Origin: Brachionus plicatilis
Taxonomy: Eukaryota; Rotifera; Eurotatoria; Ploima; Brachionidae
Direction of reading: 5' to 3'
DNA: 64,000 nt
Assembly: GCA_010279815.1 (NCBI GenBank)
Contig: QEOQ01000207.1
Span: forward strand, 150,547 to 214,546
In this document: piece after piece, positions 46,495 through 58,514 of the stretch
How positions within the stretch are numbered: the stretch's first letter is position 1
How the letters are laid out: each line of letters opens with the position of its first letter
Notes under the pieces: model-generated
Seen by the model: only the letters and a program-made list of their open reading frames with translations
Database searches by the model: none
What the model was told of the DNA's origin: nothing
Made by a program: the position numbers and the translations under genes

Positions 46495-48168
46495 TTAATA
46501 GTAGCTATTTTTTCGTATCCATTCAATATATTTCACCACGTTTGTATAAATTCTTTAAAAATAATTTTAATTAAAAAAAATTCGATTTAAAAAAATAATA
46601 TATACCCAGGAGAGTGCTCAACATTGCATCCTTCATTATAAGACAATATTCCAATTGCCACAAGTTTTTCCACTCCAGAAACGTTTTGCCTTAGATAAAG
46701 TGATCCCCCATAATCACCTTAAAAGAATATGAATTTAAATCTTAATTTCTTATTAAATTACCGTGACAATAGCCTGTTTTTCCATTTCCTGAAACTACAT
46801 TATATTCACCTTAAAATATGATTAAATAAGATAAAAGTCGTCTTAATAAATGATCAATAAATGTTGACAAATATTTAATGATTAATTTTCATTTGAAACA
46901 AATTTCCAGCTTTGTCTGAAGGGTTTAGTAAAAATTTAAAAAAATTAAAAGCTTTCAATGATATTTTTCTATGTGCCAAACATTTTTTCCTTAAAAAATT
47001 ATAATTACCAGCACAAAAAGCGTCGTTGTTTAAATTATCAATGTGAAACTTTGTTATATTACTACACATTGAATTGTTATAAATATCTAGTTGAAATTTT
47101 TTCAAGTCTTGAAGTGTTCTAGATGGTCGAAAATTTCCATTCCCTCCGAACATAGAACTACCCCACCCTACACCCCAGGCATGTTGATTTCTTTCTGGAA
47201 AAATGTTTGGATCCTCTTCTTTACTTGGTAAACAGGATATCTGTACTTTGTCATCTAATTCAAGTCTGTCTTCAAGAATTATAACAGCTATGTCATTATC
47301 GTCAGTTTCTGGATCATAATTTTCATGCTTGATAAATTTAATAAAGAAAAAATTTTAACAAATTTTAGTTATAAAATTTTCGTTTACTTTTATTATTTTT
47401 TCAACTTTAACATAACGAGCTGGAGCTATGTCGGTACCAAAGCTTATTTGATTGACAACTGCGACATAAATAGAGTACATTGATTCAATTGTTTCGTGGT
47501 ATTTATTTGTCTCAACTGGAAAGCTTAAAAACTTACTATCAACAAAAGTTATGAATGTTCTTTTTATACAACTAGCACTGGTCAAAATAGCTTTTCGATT
47601 AATTATAGTTCCTCCACAATTATCAAAACCGAATACCAAATGAGTTCCAGTTGGACTCTGAATTTCTGATGTGTATCGAAATAAAATATCAGCTGTAGCA
47701 GGCCAACTATTAGGTTCTACAGCAATATTTAATGGAATAGCACTAAATTCATTTAACTGAAAATTTCCACACTCTTAAAATTGTTTAAGTGAATTTTGGG
47801 ATAAAAAATATTAATACTTACCATCGCATTCATAACCATTACCACCAAAACCAGTATTACATATACAGTCAGCAAAAAAAGGGTAGTTGACGCAATAAGC
47901 GTTCCCATCACAATAAGCTACTGAACATGGAACTTTTTTTTACAAAAATGAGAAGAATTTTAAAAGTTTTAGTTAAATTACATGCTCCGTAAATTACAAG
48001 GAGAATTATAAGAGGAATAGAGCAACAAATGCAAATTCCAACTCCACCACCTATTAAAATGACAGTGATTTTGGATTTTTTGTTTTCTGATCGATTTTCA
48101 TTATCGATTGAATCTTTCTGACTGGAAAAATCAGGAGTTGGATTAATTTTGTTGGAACTTGAATCCAT
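46495..48168 (-). CDS. Type II membrane EGF/trypsin-fold serine-protease homologue (inactive)
   Basis: Seven minus-strand exons inferred: 48168-47982, 47932-47822, 47773-47388, 47327-47009, 46809-46762, 46717-46606 and 46552-46495. All are phase-compatible and give about 406 residues. Layout: charged cytoplasmic tail (1-33), membrane segment about 34-60 (TVILIGGGVGICICCSIPLI), EGF-like module 65-99 (CDGNAYC..CICNTGFGGNGYEC), then a chymotrypsin fold from about 120 to the end, closing PGIYTNVVKYIEWI. The catalytic His motif TAAHC reads TSASC (Ser167 for His), Asp240 is kept in NDIAVIIL, and GDSGGP reads GDYGGS (Tyr353 for Ser). With two triad members replaced it should be proteolytically dead, a cell-surface binding or regulatory protein. 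Fold certain, role unknown. Confidence 0.87.
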
Positions 48169-49159
48169 TTTTAATTTTTTAAATTAATTTGATCAACGAT
48201 TTAGTTATTTATATTAAAAAAATTAATTAAACTCACAGCAGAAAGCATATTTCAGAATCAATATTTGGTGATGTTTAACTAATTTATCCCTTAAAAGTTA
48301 AGTAACCAAATATCAAGCCGAATTGAGAAATTTTCATTTTTTATTTTTTAGTTTCTAATATTAGATTTAATTCAGGGATCAAAAAAATAAAATAATTTGA
48401 AACTACTAAAAGTTTAAGCATTAACTGTTAAAAAAATATTTTTATAATATTTTACTAAGTAAGTTCAAATTTTTTATTCGAATATACAATGAATTAAAAT
48501 ATTCTCATGATTAAAAAATTGAAATATTTTGAAAAATAAATAGTTGAATATTAAAGGACATTTAACAACCTCTAAATAATTTTTTTTAATTCTCTATAAG
48601 ATCCACATACTTTAATAAATAGACTTAAAAATAAATGAGACCAGTATTTTGAAAGTATTTTGGAATTTAGCATCCGAAGTACTTTTAAATCTTTTTTTTG
48701 AAAAAAGTTAATAATCTAATGTCATTTTGTTTACATTTATTCTATTAATGATTTCTTTCATATTTTAATATTTGTATTATGTGTACATTTTGATTGATTG
48801 CAACACACTTTATTTCACTGAAGTGAAGTTTCAACTTGAGTTAAAACGAATATTGAATTAACTAAAAAATAATTCAATATTAACTCAATATTAACTCAAT
48901 GTTTAATCAATATAAAAAAAAATGAATTTGTTTTGCCTAAATTATTTTGCTTATTCTTTCCGAAATTTTCATACCTCAATTATCATCTTTAAAGAGCATT
49001 ATTGAACTAAGAATTGAATTATTTAACTTTTTTTATTTTATTAAAAAATTATTATTTTAATTATTATTAAATTATTTAACTTGTGTGAAAAAATTACTTT
49101 ACCTTTAATCCTTCAATGACTTGAATATGAATTAAACCTAATATGATCAGAACCCCTTA
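48169..49159. other. AT-rich spacer
   Basis: Low-complexity sequence with repeated TTAACTCAATATTAACTCAAT near 48885; nothing else recognised. Confidence 0.4.
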
Positions 49160-49600
49160 ATTGATGATAAGAACATATTGCTCTCCATATTGAGCGAAAG
49201 ATATGGAGCGCGAGGACTGCGTCATTCTGTTCCATTGGTTATCAAGCTGGTTGATGAATATAAAGCGGGTTTTGAATCAAGGTATGTTGAATACCCAACT
49301 CCATTGTGTAATTGCTATCTTACTATTTCTTCTTTCTTTCCTGAACTGTTCAATACTTAAACACTTTGCACATGTCACCTCTTATAATTTATCAATTTTA
49401 ATTGTCTTTTTATTATATTTTAACTTATTTTAATTTTATCTTATTTTTTCTTTACATTTATATTTTTATTTTATTTTTTCTTTACATTTTTATTTTATTT
49501 TATTTTGTCTTGATTTTTATTTTCATTTAATTTTGTTTTTTTTAATCTGAAGGAGCTTTAGCTCGGCACAGATAATACAAATAAATAATAATATATAAAA
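49160..49600 (+). pseudogene. LINE 3'-terminal fragment
   Basis: Encodes ERYGARGLRHSVPLVIKLVD then FESRYVEYPTPLCN, the same C-terminal block as the relic at 14897-15020, so the same LINE family, 5'-truncated to its last codons plus 3' UTR. The UTR is T/A-rich and ends TCTGAAGGAGCTTTAGCTCG, GCACAGATAATACAAATAAA and an AT tail near 49600. Confidence 0.75.
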
Positions 49601-50942
49601 CACCCCCACTTACATTAGTTCAATAACTCAATTTAAAATATTAATTAACTTTTATGAAAACTTTTTTTCTTTTCTTTATATTTTTTTTGTATTTTTTTTT
49701 CACACCTTTAATATAATGCAATAAAGTAACTAACACAATTAATTTTTTTTTATTGAATAAAAATTTAGTTAGTATTGAATTGGTATTGAATTATTTTTTA
49801 GTTAATTCAACTAACTAATTAACTCAAGTCGAAACTTCAATTCAGTCTTTATTTCAAAGTTTTTGGATTAAAAGTTTTTTCTTTTATTTTTAAAATTCTG
49901 ATCAAGCAGTAACTCCTTCAGAGAACAAATAATAATAGTATAGACATAGAGTAAAAGTTTTTTAAAAAATGTTTCTTTCTTAAAAAAAATCAAATAGGTT
50001 CTAAAATTTAATCTTATCAATGCTTAATTTTTTGTATTTTTGGCTTTTGAAAAAATCTTTATGAAAAAAAGTAAAAATAAAAGCATTATTCTTTTTTTTT
50101 TTATTGAGAAAGATTTAAATTAGAATTTAAATTAAATTAAATAATTAAACTAATTTTTGATTAAATAAGGAAAATTTTAACTGATTAATTTAAGTGTAAG
50201 CCTAAAAAATTATTATATTCTTTCTGTTATAGTCAAATTTGAAAAAGAAACTTAAAATATTTATAATTATTTATTTATTCCCTTAATTTTTCTTTCTGTT
50301 GAACTAATTAAATTTTCACTTTGTAATCATTACTATGTCTCTAAAAAATCAAGGTAAATATTGAAAAAACCTAACTTTCAAATTGAAATTCTTTTAAATA
50401 GCGCAATCTTTTCCAATTTGATTGCTGCAATTTTGAATTATTTAAATTTTATCTCAACAGTTTTTCTGAAAAAGTCTTAAATTTCAAGTAAATAAATTAA
50501 ATGTTTTTTTATTATTTTTTCTTTTAAAAAATTAAAATAAATATTTCTAAATTTTGATTTTATATTTTCTAATAAATTTTGTGAATTTAAGAAGACAAGT
50601 TTATTTTGCTTATGCTAGCTAAAAATTAGTTTCGTTTGCAGTTCGAATTACCAAATATAAATTAAATATTAACTTGCATTCAAATCGCTTGAGTTTTAAA
50701 TGCAAAAATTATCTTAAACTGCAAGCATAATATTTTATTAACATACAAACCAAATAATTAATAAAACCTCGAATACTTAAATAAATGAAAAGCTGATTTT
50801 TAAATTTCTTTTTAAACTAGTTTATTGTTTGCTTTAAGTTCCTTCTTTATTATTTGACCAAGGTTGAATACGAATCTAAACTTGTTATTTTGAATATTCA
50901 AAGATAATTAGAAATAAAAACTAATTAATCAGAATAAAAACA
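49600..50942. other. AT-rich spacer upstream of RPA12
   Basis: Nothing recognised beyond homopolymers. Confidence 0.4.
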
Positions 50943-51483
50943 ATGGAAGGTAGTCAGATGATAGAGCAAGTTTCGGATAATGAAATGGAAATTGACGATT
51001 CAAGATTTGAGGTCACTGATTTAGAATTTTGTTTTACATGTGGAACCATTTTGCCTCTCCCATCACATGAAGATTATTTGATGTGTCGTTTATGTAAAAA
51101 AACCATAAAAATTACTCGTATATTTTTATTAAAAAAAATGTATTTCTAATTAAATTATCCTTTTTTAAAGAGTGGAATGGTAAGACATTAAAAAACGTTT
51201 ATTTAATAAATGCGTCCGACTTTTTAAACGAAACGCCTTTACATGACACTGTAAAGCAAAATGGTCTCAAGTCTGAGGATTTTTTGGGAACTTTAGTGGA
51301 TCGCAAATGCTCAAAATGTGGTCATGAAGGAATGACTTATTCAACTAGACAGACTAGATCAGCTGATGAAGGCCAAACTGTTTTCTATGGCTGTCCTAAA
51401 TGCAAGTATGTATTTTAATGATCACAACAAATCAAAATTTTAATTTTATCTTTTAAAGGTCCCAAGAGATAGAACATTCTTAA
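50943..51483 (+). CDS. POLR1H: RNA polymerase I subunit RPA12 (POLR1H/ZNRD1)
   Basis: Small zinc-ribbon subunit of RNA polymerase I, required for rRNA transcript cleavage and termination in the nucleolus. Exons 50943-51117, 51171-51405 and 51459-51483 (last exon of 25 bases, KSQEIEHS) give 144 residues (human 126). The N-terminal zinc ribbon has C-x2-C pairs in FCFTCGTILP and MCRLCKK. The C-terminal TFIIS-like ribbon has CSKCGHEGM, the catalytic Asp-Glu dipeptide in RSADEGQTVFYGCPKC and the final zinc pair. Only 119 bases separate it from the next gene, in the same direction. Confidence 0.93.
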
Positions 51484-51602
51484 AAATGAATAAATGTTAA
51501 AAAATATTTTTAATTTATTTAAATTTTTTTTTAAATATGCTCGTAACTGAGTATTTGTGAAAGTGCTTAAATTTAATAACTTATTAATTTTTAAATGAAT
51601 AG

Positions 51603-54118
51603 ATGCCTAAAGCGTTCAGACAAAGACAAATCTCCTCTTCGTCAAGTGAAGACGAAGCATCAAAAAAATCCCAAGAATTAGATAGCGAAAACGTCAAGTA
51701 AGATATTTTAATTATTTATAAAGTTTATATAATGAATAGAAAATTTTAAATTCTATTATATTCTATTTGAATTTATTATATTATATTATTTATTAGCTTC
51801 TAAGAGCTAAAAATCATTCACCTCAGATAAGATCAATTTAAAAGAATATTTCAAAGATTTTCGTCAAGAGTTTAGTAAATTGATTCAAATATTCAGAAAT
51901 CATGTATTGATTTTTTTTATTATTTTTGAACCCAATCGTTTTTAATTTTTTTTGAATTTTTTTTAAATTCAATGATCAAAATTTTGATAAAAAAGAATAT
52001 TTTAAACAAAGATATAGGATGCGGTTTTCTTTTACCGTATCCCCTTGTTTAGCGACGCATGCTTTAATACCATAAGTAGGATATTTGGTGCATGGTCTAA
52101 CATAGACCTCACAATGTTAAATTTTTTATTTTAAAAGTCCTATGGGTCACATAGTCGAAACATATTAAAAACGTAGCGTTTATAATAGAAATTCAAATAG
52201 AAAAGCAGAGCTTCAAAAAAAGTCTTTATTAGAGACCCGGGGTTTTAAACTTAAAAAAAATTTAATATAAAAAATATTGATTGAGTTTATTTTATAGATG
52301 CAACGTTAGAGTTATGGAAAAAAAATATAAAATATAATAAAAAAGTTTAATTTTAATTATTGACCCGGCATTTAAATTTAAAAATTTAAGACAAAAAAGA
52401 GAATAAAAAAATAAAAAAAAAAATTATTTTTTCGATTTATTCGTAGAACCTTTCTTTCTTCCTATTGGCTTTCTAACTGAACCATTCTTGTTGTAAACAA
52501 CACTTGTTGAAGTATTTTGTATATTTTGTTGTATTGGTATATCTTGCAATGGCAAACGTTGAACGGTGTGACCCTGCTATGTACCGACAACAATGGGAAT
52601 ATTATTATTCTGACTATATATTGGTAATCATCGTCTCAAGTAAATTTAGCCCCTATTTCATTAACACCAAATATTTCCCAGTGTATATCATCAGCACAAA
52701 TCCCATTAGATATAATGATGGTTCGAAACGATCCACCAATATATAGTCAGAATAATAATATTCCGATTGTTGTCGGTACATAGCAGGGTCACACCGTTCA
52801 ACGTTAAACCATTTAGATTTAAAATACTTAGAATTTTCTATTATTTATACTTTATTATTCTTAAATTAAATCATTAATTTAAATGGTTTAAGATTTTTAA
52901 AATAATCTGATAAAAAGTTACCTTAAAAATTAATCATGTAAATTTACTAGTAATTTTCATCTTTTAGATCGTAAAATTTCAAACTTCAGCTATGTTTTTA
53001 TATTAATTTGATAGATTATAATAAATTAACACTTATATCATATCAAACAATTTGTATCCATCAAGTTTTTTTTTAATGTTTATTTAAGTTTAGCCTTTTA
53101 TTTATTTTAAACATATATTTTGTTGTTAATATTTTATCTGTGAAAAAAAAATTTTTTTTTAAGAGATAAGATTGAAGAAATAAAATTTTTACAAAAACTT
53201 CGTAATCGTTCGCATGGTTTGGATGTGTATTCGTTGGCTATAGGTGAAAGCGATAGCTCATCATCTGCTTTATTAAAAAATCTAGAGGTAAGTTAATTTT
53301 TATTTGGGTTTAAGACCGAAATATTTAGAATATTGTAGTAATTTTAATAGGGTGATCCATGGAAATCAAAAACTGGCGGCTTGGTGGACATGAATGTCAT
53401 ATTGGAAAAACGAGGAAACGAAATAGTGAGGAACATGCAAATTACTTTCTCCAAAGAGACAAACCAACGCGACGAAGATGCTGAGATGCAGCGTTTAATC
53501 GAAGAGCAGGTAAAAAAGAAGAAAGATTCAGATAGAAAAGATGGTCTGTATGAGACTATGGAAAGCGAGTGTGAGATTAAAAAATTCAAATTGCCTCAAG
53601 ATGCTCTCTTCGATGTACCAAAATATTTGCTCGAAAGTAATTCAAGGCTCAAATCTGATGGGATATTATCCGAGCAAATGGTCTCAGGTATACCAGAGGT
53701 CGATCTTGGCATTGAAGAAAAAATCCGCAATATTGAAGAGACAGAAAGAGCTAAGCAGCAGATAGAAAGTAAAACTAGCAAAGTTGTCTCTACCCGCAAG
53801 CAGACAAATCAAAATTCCAGTGTTAATTACGTTCAGCACAAAAGGTTTGATGAAAGTGTTTTAGTTGACAAAAATCGGCCACCCGTTCAAAAAGACAAAA
53901 AACCTATTGTAGAAGAACCTGTGGTTGGCGATGCACCTAAGCATGAACTGTTACTAGCTCAAAAAAGAAAAGAAACAGATATCAAATCAAAAGATACAAA
54001 TAATGAAACAAAAAAGCAGAAAAATGCTCCTGGAGAAAAAGCGAGCGATGAATATTGCTTGGAGAAATTCAAGAAAAACATTAAATTTAATCGAGGAAAT
54101 AAAATTAAAATTGCTTAA
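51603..54118 (+). CDS. C9orf78: C9orf78/TLS1 homologue (spliceosome-associated)
   Basis: Homologue of human C9orf78 (HCA59) and fission yeast Tls1, nuclear factors that bind the Brr2 helicase/U5 region and influence splicing. Exons 51603-51697, 53164-53287 and 53351-54118 give about 328 residues (human 289). Diagnostic stretches: MPKAFRQRQISSSSSEDEAS, EIKFLQKLRNRSHGLDVYSL, KTGGLVDMNVI, FSKETNQRDEDAEMQRLIEE, EQMVSGIPEVDLGIEEKIRN, VNYVQHKRF and EKASDEYCLEKFKKN. It is highly charged and largely helical or disordered. The first intron is 1466 bases, exceptionally long for this window, and holds the foldback at 52555. Confidence 0.93.
52555..52805. repeat. Near-perfect 70-base inverted repeat (foldback) in C9orf78 intron 1
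   Basis: Left arm 52555-52624 and right arm 52736-52805 are reverse complements at 69 of 70 positions, with a 111-base loop. The arms start AACGTTGAACGGTGTGACCC. The left arm plus its upstream flank can be read on the + strand as a hydrophobic leader followed by MANVERCDPAMYRQQWEYYY, which could be a captured exon or chance. Such arm identity implies recent origin or gene conversion. Confidence 0.85.
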
Positions 54119-56076
54119 ACTATTTTTTTACATTTGTATTTGTATTAAATGATAAATATTTTTTTATTTAAAAAATTAATTATATTTTGAAAATTTTGGA
54201 CATAAAAATCCAAAAAATATGCAATTTTTCAATAAACAATGTGTAGAATTGCCATGTCTTCGGTCGAGATCAAAAATTTCTATCTTTTTTTATCACCTAA
54301 TATTAATTAAAAAAGTAAATGTATCTCTAATAAGTTTTTGCGAGAGCTACTCTTTTCTAAACTACAATTAACTAGGTGTCATCAAAGATTATCTTACAAA
54401 TGGGAAAAAAATATTTTCTTATCAATTATTTAAGAAAAAAATTTTTATTTTTAACTATAATTTAAGCTTAAAAGGGGTCATACGAACCTTTTGCCGGTTT
54501 ACTTGCTTATAATCTTTATTTATGGACCCTAAATTTTAAATACTAATCATAGAAATAAATCCAATTCAAGTTTAAGAGTCTAATAAAAAAAGGTTTCACT
54601 CAATAAGGTACCTTTTTAAACAAATTTTTGTTAATTTTAAATAAATAAATTGATTTGAACGATTCAATTCATAATTTAATTAAGGGAAGTTTTCTTTTAG
54701 TGCAAACGTTGTCAACCCTTTAAAATTTTAGATCAATCTTGTCTAATAAATATTGGTTTTGTTATTGATAAGATTAAGTATAATTATTAATTTTAATTTT
54801 AAAAATTGGCTTGTTTTGTGAATTTCAGTTTAATATTTCAATAGTTTAAAATTTCAGTTTAATATAACAGCTAAAAATAGTTTTAATTTAGATATCTTAA
54901 ACAAATTCTGTAAATGAAATAAATAATGTTGCATCAATTTTATAAATCTTTTAATAACGTCCAAAATTTCCGCAAAATGCATTAAGTCTAAACTATACTA
55001 GAATTTAAAATTCGTGTTAAATTTTCGAACTTTTCTAAATTGCAAGAATTAATGAAGCACACTGTAAGCGATTTAGGTTCAATTTCTTGTACCATTTTTT
55101 TTTATTTTTCTATTTTTTGTTACACACTTAAATTAAGAATTAATACATTTAAGTTGCAATTTTTCAGTAACTAAAATGTGGCAATTTTTATCGACAATAA
55201 TTTGAAAAAACACTGAAATTTACAACTTTTTGGATGCATTTTTTGTGCATAAATTTTCTAATCATAAAAAGACTCAATTAAAATAAAAAAGAGAATAATT
55301 TGTATCTAATTTCAATATTCGAAAAAAATTAAAATTAAATAAAAAAAAAGCACGATATAAAGTAGATGACATAATTTTTAGAAAATACAAACGCCGAAAT
55401 TTCCTCAGATTAAATTGATTATTTTATGAAAAGAATATATTATTATTTAAGATTTTAAAACTGTTGAGGTGATTTATTTTCGATTGGCCTTCATTATGAT
55501 GAGATAAATGAAAAATTTCATTAAAAATTTCAAAGTCTCACCAAAATACCAGGACAACTTTAAAAGAAAAAATTATTTTTATAGAAGTGTCAAATTATAG
55601 AAAAATAATAAAGAAAATTTTTATTTTAATAAAAAAAAAATCGATTTATTATAGAAAAAAATATAATATTAATTGATATAAAATAAAAAAAATATAGAAA
55701 TAAATTAATTGATTAAATTTTTTTTTTAATTGAATAATCATTGTTTTTCTTTATCGTATAATAAAATAATGATACCATTTAAAAAAAATTCAAGTTTGAC
55801 ACATTGCTTTATAATTCTTGTTTGATCTTAATATAGTTATTAGAGGCAAAGAATTGTCCGTATTTAAAATATTATTAATAGTTTTATTTGGTTCTAAAAT
55901 ATAAATTTTGACACTAAGGTATAACTGTTAAATAAAAAACTCAAAAAAAAATCTATCTATTTAGATTTCTATATTAATTTTTTTTCTTTGTTTTATTTTC
56001 TTTAGTTGCAATTCTATATATTTTTTTCTAGCTTATAATAGTTCACCAAATACCCATTGTTTTAAAAACATATATT
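54119..56076. other. AT-rich spacer
   Basis: No gene or repeat family recognised. Confidence 0.45.
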
Positions 56077-56474
56077 CAGAGTTGGTCTAAAGTCAAAGTC
56101 ATGAAGTCAGAGTCAAGTCAAAACTTTGACTTTAATTTTTTTAAATAAAGTCAGGGTCAAAACTTTTATTAGAATTTGTTTTTCTTTAAACGCCGCTTTT
56201 AAAGGTTCTTATTTAGTATTACTGTGATACTGACAGATGGATTGCCGTTCCAGCAAGTTTTTTTGGCGGCCTATTTCAAGTCTAAATTATTAAAATGAAA
56301 GTCTAAGCCAAAGCTTTTAAGTAAAAAAAAATACAAAGTAAAAGTCTGACTTTTACTTTGATTCCACAATAATTTCAAAAGCAAAGTCAACTGATGGTAA
56401 AATGGTATCAAAGTCAACTTTGACTTTGACTTTTAACGATTCTGACTATAAAGTTTGACTTTTGACAAACTCTG
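56077..56474. mobile_element. Non-autonomous hAT-like MITE, copy 3
   Basis: 398 bases between CAGAGTTGGTCTAAAGTCAA and GACTTTTGACAAACTCTG. Flanks CATATATT (56069-56076) and CTTATATT (56475-56482) form an 8-base duplication with one mismatch. The interior shares GGTTCTTATTTAGTA, TTGCCGTTCCAG and TTTTGGCGG with copy 1. No coding content. Confidence 0.87.
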
Positions 56475-56482
56475 CTTATATT

Positions 56483-57596
56483 TCAATTTTAAATATATAA
56501 TATATTCATTAATTTTTACATTAAATAAATAAAATAAGTCTATTTTTTTAAAATTATTTATAGTTTTCAAGTGTACATTAAAGAAGCACAATGTTTTCAA
56601 TTAAAAAAGTATCAAATTTGTTAGATTTTTCTTATTTTCTTTTTTTCATTAAAGTTTATTGTCAAAAATCAATAAAAATGTACTCAAATTTCAATCTTTA
56701 TGAAAAATTAAAAAAAATCAAGACGAAAATTTAGTAAATTTTAGTTTTTTTCATATTTTTTTACCATTTTCTGTACCTCAATCGCTTACAGTGCTTACAG
56801 TGTTATAGTGTGTTTTACTTTGGTTTATTCACTGAACAAATTTTTGGTTGCAAAAAATTGAAAAAAATTTTTGAATTTTTAGCTCTTAATTTATGTCGAT
56901 TAAGTCATAAATCAAAATTTTTTTTTATTTTTTTTCTGAGGCATTTCATTTCAAAAACATTCCTCATTTTGTTTTTTTTCTATTAATTTAAGTATTTAAC
57001 AACCCCTAGGAATGCAGAAAATTACTTTCATTTAGATGAGACATTGATTAGATATTTATGTACCGAAAATGATTTTTAAATAATAATATGTATTAGCTAA
57101 AATTATAAAAAAATCAAATACTAGAGCCAATTCAAAAAATCTTGATTAATAAAAAGCTGAATTGATCACGACCATTAAAAATTTTAAATAATTAGTTTTT
57201 TACTCCCTAACTTATTCAAAGACATGGTCAAAATTTAAAGTGAAATTTTTTATCGAAGAAAATGTTTTAAATAATTCTAAAACAAAAAGAAAGACAAAGT
57301 TAAATGATATTAAATTAATTAATCTTTAAAGGAATAAAAATGATGATGAATGTTTTTAAAATTTAAAATTTTTTAATTTCTAAATATTTTGATTTTGCTA
57401 TCTAGCTTTATTAATTGATCACGATCATTAATTATTATAAATTACTAGTAATTCTTACCCCCCTTCTTTATTTAGCTTTTTTTTGCACAAAGAGCAATTC
57501 AAAAATTCAATGGACAGATGGCGAATTTTTTGAACTATTTTAAAAAAAGTGTTTATTTAATTTAGAGTTTTATTTATAAAATATTCCTTATTTAAA
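56483..57596. other. AT-rich spacer
   Basis: Nothing recognised except the upstream flank of ATPAF2. Confidence 0.4.
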
Positions 57597-58514
57597 ATGT
57601 CTACTTTTTTTGCTCGTCGTATACAGTTACTAGGCAACTTAGGCAAACAATTGAATAAAGCCCCAATATCAAGTTTTGTTTTAACTCGGCAACTGAGCAC
57701 ATCCGCTAACCGTAAAGAACGCAAGCGGTTTTACAGACAGGTGAGCCTAGCCGAATCATTCGGAAGCGGGCCCAAAATGTATGAAATCAATTTGGACAAA
57801 AAAAAACTAAAAACTCCCGGCGCAAATTTATTCACGGTAGATAATGAACTATTGGGACAAATGGTCTCGTTCGAATGGCAGTCTCAGAAAGAATATATCA
57901 AACAATATACCATGCATTTGACATCACTAGTTAACACCTGCATTGACAATCCAGGTAAACTCACCAAAGAAGTTCTTATGTCAAGCTTAAACGATTATTT
58001 ACAGACTGATACTCTCATCTATTTTGATTCGAATTCAATCGCTAAATTGGATCACTTACAAGAGACCAAGTGGCGTCCTTTGGTCGATTGGTTCAACCAG
58101 AAATTTCCTGATTTAAATCTCAAAATAAAAAAAGAAATTGACAATGAAGATATTTTCAATTTTTCTCAAACAGAAGTGTTCAATCCGGACATGAATTCAT
58201 TCGTCAAATATTTGAACAAAAATTTCGACTTAAATACCATGATAGCTTTTAATTACATCGCTGAATGTTTAAAATCAGTTATTTTGACAGTGGCTTTGTT
58301 GGAGAGAAAAATAGAGAGTGTGGAAGAAGCCTGCGACTTGGCGGTCTTGGAACAGCAGCATCAATATGACCAATGGGGCAAAGTGGAATGGTACCATGAT
58401 ATAAACGAGGCCGAATTGCAATCAAGAGTCAGTGCAGCGGTTCTATTCATTTATCTGTCAAATAATTCCAAGTATTTGGTTAAAAAAAACTTAAATTATA
58501 CTAACTTACAATAA
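57597..58514 (+). CDS. ATPAF2: ATP synthase F1 assembly factor 2 (ATP12)
   Basis: Mitochondrial matrix chaperone that binds free F1 alpha subunit during ATP synthase assembly. Intronless, 305 residues (human 289). An Arg/Ser-rich, acid-free N-terminus (ARRIQLLGNLGKQLNK to LTRQLSTSANR) serves as mitochondrial presequence. The ATP12 domain follows: KRFYRQVSLAESF, YEINLDKKKLKTPGANLFTV, VSFEWQSQKEYI, MHLTSLVNTCIDNPGKLTKE, YLQTDTLIYFD, RPLVDWFNQKFPDLNLKI, TMIAFNYIAECLKSVILTVA and EEACDLAVLEQQHQYDQWGK, in family order. Confidence 0.94.
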   Translation: MSTFFARRIQLLGNLGKQLNKAPISSFVLTRQLSTSANRKERKRFYRQVSLAESFGSGPKMYEINLDKKKLKTPGANLFTVDNELLGQMVSFEWQSQKEYIKQYTMHLTSLVNTCIDNPGKLTKEVLMSSLNDYLQTDTLIYFDSNSIAKLDHLQETKWRPLVDWFNQKFPDLNLKIKKEIDNEDIFNFSQTEVFNPDMNSFVKYLNKNFDLNTMIAFNYIAECLKSVILTVALLERKIESVEEACDLAVLEQQHQYDQWGKVEWYHDINEAELQSRVSAAVLFIYLSNNSKYLVKKNLNYTNLQ

